From: JAUVKA01 sp964465145 | Lineage (GTDB): Bacteria; Bacteroidota; Bacteroidia; Bacteroidales; UBA12481 | Assembly: GCA_964465145.1 (NCBI GenBank) | Contig: CAYXJR010000062.1 | Location: 1-26,083, forward strand | Direction of reading: 5' to 3' | DNA length: 26,083 nt | Part shown: one piece after another, positions 15,324 to 23,049 of the stretch | Numbering within the stretch: position 1 is the stretch's first letter | How the letters are laid out: each line of letters starts with the position of its first letter | Program-made: the position numbers and the translations under genes | The notes under the pieces: generated by a model | What the model saw: the letters and a program-made list of their open reading frames with translations, nothing else | What the model was told of the DNA's origin: nothing | Databases searched by the model: none

Positions 15324-16328
15324 TTATTGCATCATTTTTGGAATTCCAACATAATATAGATCAAACCCACCTTTCCCTCCAGGGCGGTTCGATGAAAAGA
15401 TCATCAGATCATTATCAAATTTGGGGGCAAAAAAGATTATTGGACGGAATTCATCATGTTCAGTATTAATTGAGGGGCCAAAATTCACCGGATCCGACCA
15501 TTCCGATTCTCCCAGGATCGAGTAGTACAGGTCATAACCACCATAACCACCAGATCGTTTAGAGGTGAAAACCAATAAATTACCATTGATATATGGGCAC
15601 ACATCTTCAGCAGGGGAGTTTAGCACTTCCAAGGGTTCAACCTGATAAACTGTATCTTGTCTTGCCCAGGCAAGCAGATTGTTGGGGTATTCGATATTTT
15701 GTCTGTAAAAATCCAGATTCCCGTCTCTGTTTGAGCAGAAAATAAATTGAGTACCATCCGGCAGAAAGGTAGGATATGCATCATAAGAGCTGGAATTAAT
15801 ACCTTTAATCCTAAAGGGAGTAGGATCTGCCATGGATCCACCCGAGAAAGTATATTCATCAAAATAGGAACAATAAATATCCATATTTCCTGTTCTGTCT
15901 GAGGAAAAAAGGAAAAGAAAGTCCTGCGTTGCATAAGCTATTGTAGAGGGGCCAAATTCATTGCTTTCAGAATTGGCCAGGTCAGCCAGGTATATATAGG
16001 GGTAATTACCTACCGTGCCAAACAAGTCCAGGGTGCCATCGTACTGATTGAAATAAATAATCAGGTCGTATGATATCAGGTCATAGGTTACTCCCTCACT
16101 TGCCCGGTTGGTGGAAAAAACCAGGCCGAAGTTATATCCTATTGACGGAGGGCCGGCTGAATTATAATCATCAAAGCGGGTATTAACCGTTTCGAGGTTG
16201 ACCACACTATCGGGGAAAGTCCCGGTTTCATAATTTATCTCCCACTTACCAAATGAGTTGCAGGAAACCACTAAAAGCATGAGGGTTGGAAGAACAAGAG
16301 CGAAAAAGGTTTTACGTTGTACACTCAT
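15324..16328 (-). CDS. PD40 (WD40-like) beta-propeller lipoprotein
   Basis: A 334-residue protein with a lipoprotein signal (hydrophobic 8-21, lipobox VVSC, lipidated C23). The mature part holds WD40-like PD40 repeats recognisable by F-x-S-(N/D/K)-R-x-G and D-x-Y patterns: FLFSSDRTGNMDIYCS, FIFCSNRDGNLDFYRQ, LVFTSKRSGGYGGYDLYYS and MIFSSNRPGGKGGFDLYYVG, plus a first, more degenerate copy. Related repeats occur in TolB and in Bacteroidota OmpA/PD40 envelope proteins. It is probably a periplasmic or surface lipoprotein; its ligand is unknown. It leads a - strand group with tal and the YrdC/YciO-family gene. Its start lies about 50 bases downstream of the SRP RNA gene; TAGTTTTA (- strand, 16366-16373) is a one-mismatch -7 candidate. 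Confidence 0.86.
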   Translation of the reverse strand: MSVQRKTFFALVLPTLMLLVVSCNSFGKWEINYETGTFPDSVVNLETVNTRFDDYNSAGPPSIGYNFGLVFSTNRASEGVTYDLISYDLIIYFNQYDGTLDLFGTVGNYPYIYLADLANSESNEFGPSTIAYATQDFLFLFSSDRTGNMDIYCSYFDEYTFSGGSMADPTPFRIKGINSSSYDAYPTFLPDGTQFIFCSNRDGNLDFYRQNIEYPNNLLAWARQDTVYQVEPLEVLNSPAEDVCPYINGNLLVFTSKRSGGYGGYDLYYSILGESEWSDPVNFGPSINTEHDEFRPIIFFAPKFDNDLMIFSSNRPGGKGGFDLYYVGIPKMMQ

Positions 16329-16372
16329 CGGGATCCTAATTTGCCTAATTAATATGTTAACATTTTAAAACT

Positions 16373-16481
16373 AAAAAAAATGGGTAAGCTACTTATATCG
16401 CACCGCTACAACCACATACCCTTGCTACCTTCCGGTCCTGGGGGAGTTCAGCAGGAGCTGGTCGTATAAGACTTACCCACG
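16373..16481 (-). ncRNA. ffs: Signal recognition particle 4.5S RNA, small bacterial type
   Basis: On the - strand, GGACCGGAAGGTAGCA (16438-16423) is the conserved tetraloop hairpin and Ffh-binding internal loop of bacterial SRP RNA. The ends pair: GGGTAAG near the 5' end (about 16479-16473) with CTTACCC (16388-16382) near the 3' end. Eight Ts follow (A-run 16373-16380 on +), serving as terminator. The mature RNA is about 100 nt, approximately 16480 to 16381. With Ffh it targets nascent membrane and secreted proteins to the translocon. TACCTTTG at 16491-16484 is a full-consensus -7 element a few bases upstream of the 5' end. Confidence 0.95.
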
Positions 16482-16483
16482 GG

Positions 16484-16491
16484 CAAAGGTA
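16484..16491 (-). promoter_or_regulatory. -7 element of the SRP RNA gene
   Basis: TACCTTTG on the - strand matches TAnnTTTG completely and ends 3-4 bases before the expected 5' end of ffs. The bases 19 nt further upstream read TTAG, a weak -33. Confidence 0.65.
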
Positions 16492-16501
16492 AGAATTTTT
16501 T

Positions 16502-16530
16502 TTTGTTCAGCTAAAATTCCGATATCTTTG
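16502..16530 (+). promoter_or_regulatory. Promoter of the DUF4199-glycosyltransferase operon
   Basis: TTTG at 16502-16505, a 17-nt spacer, then TATCTTTG at 16523-16530, a full -7 match. The start near 16537 leaves a leader of about 17 nt before the ATG at 16554. It runs divergently from the ffs promoter, whose upstream region it overlaps. Confidence 0.55.
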
Positions 16531-16553
16531 CAACTTGTTGGTTTTGCAATAAT

Positions 16554-17120
16554 ATGGAACAATCCAAGTCTCAACGCATTAAGGTATCCATGAATCACGG
16601 GTTAATTGTTGGCCTGATACTGGTGGCAATGTCAGTCCTGGTGTGGATCACACATATAAAAACGACTGGATTGTTTCAGTATTTCCATTGGGCGGTCCTG
16701 ATCGGGGCCGTCTACCACAGTATCAAAACCTGGAGAGATCAATACTGCAGGGGATATATCCGGTATGGCCAGGCTCTTGGCTTTGGTATCCGTGTTATGT
16801 TTTTTGCCTCTGTAATTTTTGGTTTTTATACAATGTTGTTCCTGAATTGGATTGATCCTGATTCGGTAGAAGAATCCCTTTCGGCTGTTGAGGAAGCCTA
16901 TTACAGCATGGGATTCCCTGATGATCAGATAGAGCAATTCATGGTAATAGCGCAAGGGATGCAGACTCCAGGATGGCAAGTGATTTCAACAATTTTTGGA
17001 ACTACATTCCTCGGTCTTCTTATTTCCTTGATTGTGTCAATATTTGTCAAAAAGGAGGGTGATCCCTTTCAATCTGCTATGGAACGGGTTCAGGACGAAG
17101 GAGCCAGGGAAAACCAGTAA
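16554..17120 (+). CDS. DUF4199 family membrane protein
   Basis: A 188-residue protein resembling DUF4199, a family of unknown function widespread in Bacteroidota. Hydrophobic segments lie at about 14-31 (GLIVGLILVAMSVLVWIT), 41-54, 73-98 (GFGIRVMFFASVIFGFYTMLF) and 142-166 (ISTIFGTTFLGLLISLIVSIFV), giving four probable membrane helices. An acidic loop rich in E, D, S and A sits between the third and fourth. The C-terminal tail is charged. The glycosyltransferase gene follows after 11 bases, and the same pairing is one I recall from other Bacteroidota, so a role in envelope glycan or lipid-carrier work is plausible, but no activity can be assigned. Confidence 0.85.
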   Translation: MEQSKSQRIKVSMNHGLIVGLILVAMSVLVWITHIKTTGLFQYFHWAVLIGAVYHSIKTWRDQYCRGYIRYGQALGFGIRVMFFASVIFGFYTMLFLNWIDPDSVEESLSAVEEAYYSMGFPDDQIEQFMVIAQGMQTPGWQVISTIFGTTFLGLLISLIVSIFVKKEGDPFQSAMERVQDEGARENQ

Positions 17121-17131
17121 TCTATATAAGT

Positions 17132-18079
17132 GTGGATATAAGCATTGTTATACCGCTGTTCAACGAAAGTGAATCCCTGGAGCCTCTGGCAAATTGGATT
17201 AACCAGGTAATTACCCAGGCAGGATTGAGCCATGAAATCATCCTCGTGGATGATGGGAGTAGTGATGGTTCCTGGGAGGTAATACGCGAGTTGCGAAAGA
17301 AGTATCCTGCCATTCAAGGCATACGATTCCGCAGAAATTATGGTAAAGCCGCCGCTCTGCACTGCGGCTTCCTTAAATCCAAAGGGGGGATTGTTATAAC
17401 TATGGATGCCGACCTTCAGGATAATCCGGAAGAAATTCCTGAGATGGTACGCATGATACGTGAAGAGGGATATGATCTGGTATCCGGTTGGAAAAAGAAA
17501 CGTTATGATCCTATTAATAAACGTTGGCCAAGCAAGTTTTTTAATCTGGTTGCCAGGAAAACCAGCGGTATCAAATTGCATGATTTTAATTGTGGCCTCA
17601 AGGCTTATAAAAGGGAGGTAATTAAGAGTATAGAGGTGTATGGCGACATGCATCGCTATATCCCAATTCTTGCGAAAAGAGCAGGTTTTACAAATATTGG
17701 AGAGAAGGTTGTTCAACACCAGGAACGCAAATATGGTGTTACTAAATACGGATTTCAACGGTATATTAACGGACCGCTTGATTTACTTACTATAAGTTTT
17801 ATTACCCGCTTTGCCAAAAAGCCCATGCATTTTTTTGGCACTATGGGGATGCTTATGATGCTGATTGGATTGTTTATTACCGCCTGGATTATAGGTATGA
17901 AAATCTATTCATTAGCTAATCACATAAGCCCCCGAGGAGTCACCGAGCAACCTGCTTTCTTTCTTGCCCTGTTAATGGTAATTATCGGAGTGCAGCTCTT
18001 CCTCACTGGGTTTTTGGGAGAGTTGGTTTCCCGATCATCCCACGACCGTAACAACTATCTGATCGAAGAAGAATTATGA
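17132..18079 (+). CDS. Family 2 glycosyltransferase, polyprenyl-phosphate (DPM1/GtrB) type
   Basis: It probably transfers a sugar from a nucleotide donor to a polyprenyl phosphate at the inner membrane. The 315 residues start with a GTG (17132). The GT-A domain carries IVIPLFNES (5-13), VDDGSSDGS (39-47), the GKAAAL segment (71-76) and the metal-binding DADLQD (92-97). GLKAYKREV, near residue 155-163, is typical of this subgroup. Two C-terminal membrane segments (about 229-250 and 272-297) are separated by a short loop, and a charged tail with SHDRNNY follows. The donor sugar cannot be read from the sequence. It overlaps the methyltransferase gene by four bases (ATGA), indicating coupled translation. 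Confidence 0.93.
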   Translation: MDISIVIPLFNESESLEPLANWINQVITQAGLSHEIILVDDGSSDGSWEVIRELRKKYPAIQGIRFRRNYGKAAALHCGFLKSKGGIVITMDADLQDNPEEIPEMVRMIREEGYDLVSGWKKKRYDPINKRWPSKFFNLVARKTSGIKLHDFNCGLKAYKREVIKSIEVYGDMHRYIPILAKRAGFTNIGEKVVQHQERKYGVTKYGFQRYINGPLDLLTISFITRFAKKPMHFFGTMGMLMMLIGLFITAWIIGMKIYSLANHISPRGVTEQPAFFLALLMVIIGVQLFLTGFLGELVSRSSHDRNNYLIEEEL

Positions 18080-18846
18080 AAAGCTTGATCCGTTTTTTGA
18101 TCCGCCGATTACCACGGCCGGTCCTGATTCGTTTCAGCTACCTTTTAAGCTGGTTATTACGTTTCTGGTATCGTGGTATTGAGGTGGAATGTCCGGTTTG
18201 TGATCATTCCTTTCGTACATTTCTTCCGTATGGTGTGAAGGGTAGGGACAATGCCCTTTGCCCTTCCTGTCTCTCTTTGGAGCGACATCGCTTACTGTGG
18301 CTATACCTTAAAAACGAAACCGACTTTTTTACCGCTTCATATAAGGTACTCCATATTGCTCCTGAACAGTGTTTCCTCAAAAGATTCAGAAATTTGGAGA
18401 ATCTGGATTATACCACAGCCGACCTGGAATCTCCTATCGCAGATATTCATTTTGATCTGCATAGTATACCCCTCGCTGATGATCAATTTGATTTCTTTAT
18501 CTGCAATCATGTTCTCGAGCATGTTGAAGATGATATAAAAGTAGTTAAGGAAGTGCTCCGTATTCTTAAACCCAAAGGGAAGGCAATAATGCAGGTGCCA
18601 CTCGACTATACCCGACAGAGGACTTATGAAGATGCTTCTATCACCAGTCCATCCGATCGTGAAAAGCACTTTGGACAAAAAGACCATCTTAGGATTTATG
18701 GCCTGGATTTCCCGGAACGTCTCAGGAAAGCAGGTTTTCAAGTTGAAGAAATTGCTTACCCTCTTCGATTGGGTAATGAAAAGATCAACAAATACAGATT
18801 GCCAAAGGAAGAAATTATTTATTTGTCCATTAAACCTAATAATTAA
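18076..18846 (+). CDS. SAM-dependent methyltransferase with N-terminal zinc ribbon
   Basis: A 256-residue protein. A basic, amphipathic stretch (1-33) that may lie on the membrane precedes a probable zinc ribbon with CPVC (39-42) and CPSC (62-65). A class I methyltransferase domain of the Methyltransf_11 type follows. The usual glycine-rich SAM motif appears as VLHIAPE (about 91-97), a variant I associate with cell-surface polysaccharide methyltransferases, and IPLADDQFDFFICNHVLEHVEDD contains the acidic motif II/III region. The substrate is unknown; placed between two glycosyltransferases with four-base and one-base overlaps, it probably modifies a sugar or a lipid-linked glycan. Confidence 0.88.
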   Translation: MKSLIRFLIRRLPRPVLIRFSYLLSWLLRFWYRGIEVECPVCDHSFRTFLPYGVKGRDNALCPSCLSLERHRLLWLYLKNETDFFTASYKVLHIAPEQCFLKRFRNLENLDYTTADLESPIADIHFDLHSIPLADDQFDFFICNHVLEHVEDDIKVVKEVLRILKPKGKAIMQVPLDYTRQRTYEDASITSPSDREKHFGQKDHLRIYGLDFPERLRKAGFQVEEIAYPLRLGNEKINKYRLPKEEIIYLSIKPNN

Positions 18847-19859
18847 TGCCATTTTTTTCCATAATAGTTCCTGTTTACAACCGGCCTGAGGAGGTCACTG
18901 AATTACTGGAGTCTCTTTCATTACAGATATTTGTGGATTTTGAATTTATCTTGGTGGAGGATGGTTCCCTCCGTAAGTCGGACAAACTTCTTGAAAAGTA
19001 CAAGCAAAAATTTCCGATCATCTATCTCGACCGTGAAAATCAAGGCCCCGCGATAGCCAGGAATACCGGGATGGAAGTGGCAAAGGGCGATTATCTTTTG
19101 TTTATCGACAGCGACTGTATCGTTCCTCCAGACTGGATGAAAAAAATCCATGATTACCTGGGGAATGATCCTGTTGATTGCTTTGGCGGGCCCGACCGGG
19201 CTGCGGGTAGTTTTAATAATGTCCAGAAAGCGATTTCATTTGCTATGACCTCCCTGATTACCACCGGAGGGATCAGGGGAGGGAAACATCAGGTAGACAA
19301 ATTTTACCCGAGAAGTTACAACCTCGGGATAAGCAGTAAGTTATACAAGGAAATGGGTGGTTTTCCAATCACCCGAATGCATCCTGGGGAGGATATGGTT
19401 TTTAGCATCGAATTGATCAAACGCGGGTATAATACTGCCCTTTTCAATAATGCCTTCGTTTATCATAAAAGGAGATCTACCCTGAATCAATTTTTCCGGC
19501 AGGTCTATCGGTTTGGATATACTCGATATATAATTTCCCGGGTTTACCCCGAAACGAAAAAAGTATTGTACTGGATTCCCAGTTTCTTCCTTTTTGGATC
19601 ACTTTTTCTCATTACGGCAGGGGCATTGTTCCATCTTTATTATCTCATCCCATTGCTTCTCTTATTTGTGCTGATTTTTTCTGTTTCTGCTTATGTAAAT
19701 CACAGTATCAAAGTGGGGTTTTTGTCCATTATTACTTCAGTTATGCAGTTAGCCGGTTATGGATGTGGTTTTGCCAGCTCCTTTTTTTGGGTTGAAATAA
19801 TGGGAAGGGATGAATACGGAGTATTGAAACATGGATTTTATCCCAACAAGCCCTTTTGA
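18846..19859 (+). CDS. Family 2 glycosyltransferase, membrane-anchored
   Basis: A 337-residue GT2 enzyme. The GT-A domain has SIIVPVYNRPEEV (5-17), LVEDGS (36-41), DSDCIVPPDW (88-97) as the metal-binding DxD region, NLGISS and PGEDMVFS with the likely catalytic ED, and HKRRST near residue 209 in place of a QxxRW-type motif. About three membrane helices (from about 240 to 320) close the protein. The start codon shares its A with the stop of the methyltransferase (TAATG). It is the last gene of the operon and its final 22 bases overlap the 3' end of convergent miaA. Acceptor and donor sugars cannot be read from the sequence. Confidence 0.9.
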   Translation: MPFFSIIVPVYNRPEEVTELLESLSLQIFVDFEFILVEDGSLRKSDKLLEKYKQKFPIIYLDRENQGPAIARNTGMEVAKGDYLLFIDSDCIVPPDWMKKIHDYLGNDPVDCFGGPDRAAGSFNNVQKAISFAMTSLITTGGIRGGKHQVDKFYPRSYNLGISSKLYKEMGGFPITRMHPGEDMVFSIELIKRGYNTALFNNAFVYHKRRSTLNQFFRQVYRFGYTRYIISRVYPETKKVLYWIPSFFLFGSLFLITAGALFHLYYLIPLLLLFVLIFSVSAYVNHSIKVGFLSIITSVMQLAGYGCGFASSFFWVEIMGRDEYGVLKHGFYPNKPF

Positions 19860-20758
19860 GTTTCAACCCACTGGATGATCTCTTTTACTGATGAGGGATG
19901 GACATTGAGCATCTCATGGTATTTTTTGTTCCAGGTAATCTGACGTTTGGCGTAATGCCTGGAGTTTCTCTTAATCAGGCGGATCGCCTCCTCTGCAGAA
20001 TATTGACCATCGAAATGGGCAAACCATTCCTTATATCCAACAGTGTTTAATGCGTTTAGCTCTTTTAATGGATACAGGCGCCTGGCTTCTTCTTCAAGGC
20101 CTTCTTTAATCATAAGGTTAACGCGATGATTTATGCGTGCATATAATTCCTTCCGGTCCATTTCAAGATTTACCATTATTGGTTTAAAAGGCCGGGAGCT
20201 GTTTTTTCTGATCCTGAACGAGCTGAATTTTTGACCGGTAGAATACCATACTTCCAGGCCCCGAAGAACTCTTTTAGGATTGTTGACATCAACCTCTCTG
20301 TGATATTCGGGATCCAGTTCTTGTAATTCCTCTGCAAGTTTTTTCACACCTTCTTTGAAAAGTCGCTGCGTAAGGCGATGCCTTAATTCCGGATCCGGAT
20401 CCGGTATGTCATCCATTCCGTATAATACAGCATCCATGTAAAGGCCGGAGCCTCCTGAAAAGATTACCATGTCTTTTTCCTGGAATAGTTTATCGAGCAA
20501 ACTAATCACTTCCGTTTCGTAATGGGATACGTTATAATAATCGTGGATTGAGAGATTACCAACAAAGTGATGTGGAATGGTGGATAATTGTTTTGAAGAA
20601 GGTGCCGCTGTTCCAATAATCATTTCCCTGTACATCTGCCTGGAATCACAGGAAATAATTTCCGTTTCCCAATGGCTGGCCAGCTGGATACTCAGGTCAG
20701 TCTTACCGATCCCTGTGGGACCAACAATGATCAACAGGTATTTGATAGGATTGCTCAT
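19838..20758 (-). CDS. miaA: tRNA dimethylallyltransferase
   Basis: It transfers a dimethylallyl group to A37 of tRNAs that read codons starting with U, the first step of i6A/ms2i6A formation. At 306 residues it is full length. Motifs are the P-loop GPTGIGKT (13-20), DSRQMYREM (38-46) with the catalytic aspartate, MDDIPDPDPELR, the NNPKRVLRGLE segment, and YAKRQITWNKK near the C terminus in the tRNA-binding region. Its start overlaps the end of the upstream acyl-CoA reductase gene by four bases, so translation is probably coupled. The 3' end overlaps the convergent glycosyltransferase gene by 22 bases. Confidence 0.97.
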   Translation of the reverse strand: MSNPIKYLLIIVGPTGIGKTDLSIQLASHWETEIISCDSRQMYREMIIGTAAPSSKQLSTIPHHFVGNLSIHDYYNVSHYETEVISLLDKLFQEKDMVIFSGGSGLYMDAVLYGMDDIPDPDPELRHRLTQRLFKEGVKKLAEELQELDPEYHREVDVNNPKRVLRGLEVWYSTGQKFSSFRIRKNSSRPFKPIMVNLEMDRKELYARINHRVNLMIKEGLEEEARRLYPLKELNALNTVGYKEWFAHFDGQYSAEEAIRLIKRNSRHYAKRQITWNKKYHEMLNVHPSSVKEIIQWVETQKGLLG

Positions 20759-21807
20759 GACATATTTATCAAAAATTCCAAAGTGTCAACTCCATCTGCA
20801 TAATCGCTCAGCCCAGGTTTTTGGGAATTGCCAAAAGGAATGACATTCTTCCATACTGCAGGATTTCCGACTGTTAATTGGATTTGGTTTGAATTTTCAG
20901 TTCGGAAAAGTTCAGCTTCAAAAGGATTTTTGTAGTAGGAGAAGTGGATGATGCCAAGAGGAGAATTCAGCTCATTTTTATTAATAAATAATATTTTGCC
21001 GGCATCGGTGAAAGGAATGTCGTGCATTCCTGCTTTAGCCCGTTGGTATTTCAGATTGTTTTCAAAAGGAGACGGGAGGATCATATCCGTACGTTCAATA
21101 ATCCGGGTGAGGGTAGATAGTTCGAAGCCAACCGGAAGCAGTATCATTGAAACGTTACGGCATCCAAGCCCATAATACAATAGAATATCATCTGCCAGAT
21201 TCTCAAGTTCAGATTCAGATTCCTCTCCGGAAAGAAGCCCGATCGAATTACGATTGTGCCGAACAATCATGGAGCGGCCTGCAAATCTCTGGCTGATTAG
21301 TCGGCTTGTGTTATTGCTCCCGGTGGCTATAATGATCTCTGGATCAGGAGGAATACTGGTTGCAAATTGAAGGAAGGTTTTCCAATCCTGATCAAATTCA
21401 AGGATCCATTCAATTACCATCGGGAAAAGAATTCTATCGCGGGAGGAGAGTTTGCCAACAAAACGATGTCCGGAAAGGATGGTGCAAAGAAAGTCGTGGA
21501 AACCAACCATAGGGATGTTTCCGGCCATGATCACCATTACTGTTTTGGGAATTACGAAATCTCCTGGAAGGTCATAACCTGAGGCCCAGCTTAATATGGA
21601 ATTAGATGTCAGGGATTGTCCCCAGTTGGAGATTGCGAGGTAAACAGAATCAGAGGTAAACCAGGGATTTAAATGGCTGATTGTTTTGAGCTGATCCTGG
21701 AGTTGTTGTGCCTGGCGGGGATATTTGTCAGGGACTTCAGAAGAGATGTCGCGAAACAATTCACCTAAAAATTCCAATAATGCAAAACGACGGTCCAAAG
21801 GCCTCAT
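20755..21807 (-). CDS. LuxC-family acyl-CoA reductase-like protein
   Basis: A 350-residue protein of the LuxC/acyl-CoA reductase family, relatives of aldehyde dehydrogenases that reduce acyl groups with NADPH through a cysteine thioester. Motifs are VMAGNIPMVGFHDF (about 92-106), SGHRFVGKLSSRDR, IIATGSNN (159-166), RHNRNSIG (183-190) and YYGLGCRNVS (211-220) with the presumed catalytic C216. It is shorter than LuxC of luminous bacteria (about 480 residues), as expected for the Bacteroidota form. No luxE, luxD or luciferase gene is nearby, so bioluminescence is not implied and the physiological substrate is unknown. It overlaps miaA by four bases. The start chosen is the first ATG; the preceding 124 bases hold the gap terminator and no clear promoter. 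Confidence 0.85.
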   Translation of the reverse strand: MRPLDRRFALLEFLGELFRDISSEVPDKYPRQAQQLQDQLKTISHLNPWFTSDSVYLAISNWGQSLTSNSILSWASGYDLPGDFVIPKTVMVIMAGNIPMVGFHDFLCTILSGHRFVGKLSSRDRILFPMVIEWILEFDQDWKTFLQFATSIPPDPEIIIATGSNNTSRLISQRFAGRSMIVRHNRNSIGLLSGEESESELENLADDILLYYGLGCRNVSMILLPVGFELSTLTRIIERTDMILPSPFENNLKYQRAKAGMHDIPFTDAGKILFINKNELNSPLGIIHFSYYKNPFEAELFRTENSNQIQLTVGNPAVWKNVIPFGNSQKPGLSDYADGVDTLEFLINMS

Positions 21808-21871
21808 AACCTGAATAAATTATGAACCCAATTTATGCAATTCATATTATTTGTTCGCATAAACTACAAAG

Positions 21872-21906
21872 AAAAGGCCCGACTGGGAAATGCAGTCGGG
21901 CCTTTA
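21872..21906 (-). terminator. Intrinsic terminator of gap
   Basis: AAAGGCCCGACTG (21873-21885) and CAGTCGGGCCTTT (21893-21905) form a perfect 13-bp stem around a 7-base loop. Read on the - strand it begins 26 bases after the gap stop codon and is followed by TTTTC. Confidence 0.88.
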
Positions 21907-21931
21907 AAAAGTAAAGGACAGTTTTATGCCT

Positions 21932-22936
21932 TTAAAAAAGTTTCTCGATCAGATCCACAACCCGAGCAGAGTAGCCCCACTCATTGTCGTACCACGACAA
22001 TACTTTAACAGTTTTTCCTTTAACGATTGTGCTTAAAGCATCGAAAATAGAACTGTGTTCATTATGGATAATATCCACAGAAACGATTGGATCTTCAGTA
22101 TATTCCAGTATGCCTTTCATAGGGCCATCAGCAGCTTTTTTCATTGCAGCATTGATTTCCTCCACTGTGGCTTCGATTTTCAGATTAACCACGAGGTCAA
22201 CCAGTGAGCCTGTTGGGGTAGGAACACGAATTGCCATTCCATCGAGCTTACCATTCAGTTCAGGAATCACAAGGCCCACTGCCTTAGCGGCACCTGTTGT
22301 AGTTGGAATCTGAGATACAGCGCAAGAACGGGCCCTACGCAGATCACTGTGTGGTCCATCCAGTATATTTTGGTCATTAGTATATGAATGGATGGTAGTC
22401 ATCAGGCCATTTTCAATTCCAAAATTGTCATTCAGTACCTTGGCAATAGGAGCAAGGCAATTGGTTGTACAGCTGGCATTGGAAATAGTCTGGTCTTCCG
22501 GACGTAATGCATCATCATTAACACCAAGTACAATGGTATTGTCAATTTTATCCTTGGAAGGAACTGTCAGGATAACCTTTTTGGCACCATTTTTCAGATG
22601 GTCCCCATATCCTCCTTTGGGGCTTTCTTTCTGACGGAAGATGCCGGTAGATTCCACAACTACATCCGGGGTCTGGGCCCATTTAATGTTGATGGGACTT
22701 CTCTCAGCTGTCACGGTAACGGGTTGCCCGTTTACGATTATTGCATTGTCATTATATTCAACAGTGCCAGGGAATTTGCCCTGGGTCGAATCATATTTAA
22801 GTAAATGGGCCAGGGTTTTAGTATCTGTCAGGTCGTTAATTCCAATAACTTCCAGGTCGGGCCTCTCTGTGATCAATTTAAAAACGTTCCGGCCGATTCG
22901 ACCAAAACCGTTAATTCCAACTTTAATTTTAGACAT
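21932..22936 (-). CDS. gap: Glyceraldehyde-3-phosphate dehydrogenase
   Basis: A glycolytic enzyme that oxidises glyceraldehyde 3-phosphate to 1,3-bisphosphoglycerate with NAD. From the ATG at 22936 it has 334 residues and starts MSKIKVGINGFGRIGR, the canonical beginning. NGFGRIG (9-15) binds the dinucleotide, D35 (GINDL) suggests NAD rather than NADP, and SNASCTTNC (152-160) carries the catalytic C156. An in-frame ATG at 22960 would add eight residues (MITLKQII) with no family counterpart, so I prefer the shorter form. Transcription appears to start at a -7 element (22992-22985), and a strong hairpin terminator follows the gene, making it monocistronic. Confidence 0.97.
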   Translation of the reverse strand: MSKIKVGINGFGRIGRNVFKLITERPDLEVIGINDLTDTKTLAHLLKYDSTQGKFPGTVEYNDNAIIVNGQPVTVTAERSPINIKWAQTPDVVVESTGIFRQKESPKGGYGDHLKNGAKKVILTVPSKDKIDNTIVLGVNDDALRPEDQTISNASCTTNCLAPIAKVLNDNFGIENGLMTTIHSYTNDQNILDGPHSDLRRARSCAVSQIPTTTGAAKAVGLVIPELNGKLDGMAIRVPTPTGSLVDLVVNLKIEATVEEINAAMKKAADGPMKGILEYTEDPIVSVDIIHNEHSSIFDALSTIVKGKTVKVLSWYDNEWGYSARVVDLIEKLF

Positions 22937-22984
22937 GATTATTTGCTTAAGAGTTATCAATAATACGTTTTGTGAAAACGCTCA

Positions 22985-22992
22985 CAAAGATA
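22985..22992 (-). promoter_or_regulatory. -7 element of gap
   Basis: TATCTTTG on the - strand is a full match to TAnnTTTG, placing the transcript start near 22978 and leaving a leader of about 40 nt. It directly follows the T-tract of the upstream gene's terminator; no TTTG -33 is visible. Confidence 0.6.
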
Positions 22993-22993
22993 C

Positions 22994-23030
22994 AAAAAAA
23001 AGGTGTCTCATATTGAGGCACCTTCTTTTT
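22994..23030 (-). terminator. Intrinsic terminator of the T9SS propeller gene
   Basis: AAGGTGTCTCA (23000-23010) pairs with TGAGGCACCTT (23014-23024), an 11-bp stem with one G-T pair and a 3-base loop. On the - strand a run of Ts (22994-22999 and the adjoining bases) follows the stem, 20-odd bases after the stop codon at 23050. Confidence 0.85.
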
Positions 23031-23049
23031 AAATCGTATATAAATCTTC

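Noticed and set aside
16381..16480. A riboswitch or leader for the PD40 lipoprotein gene.
   Set aside because: The GGACCGGAAGGTAGCA signature, paired ends, a T-run and a dedicated promoter identify it as SRP RNA.
20755..21807. Evidence of bioluminescence from a LuxC-type gene.
   Set aside because: No luciferase, luxD or luxE gene is in the window, and short LuxC-like proteins are widespread in non-luminous Bacteroidota.
22937..22960. Upstream ATG adding eight residues to gap.
   Set aside because: The protein family starts at MSKIKVGINGFGRIG. The ATG is within the predicted transcript, so the longer form is possible but less likely.
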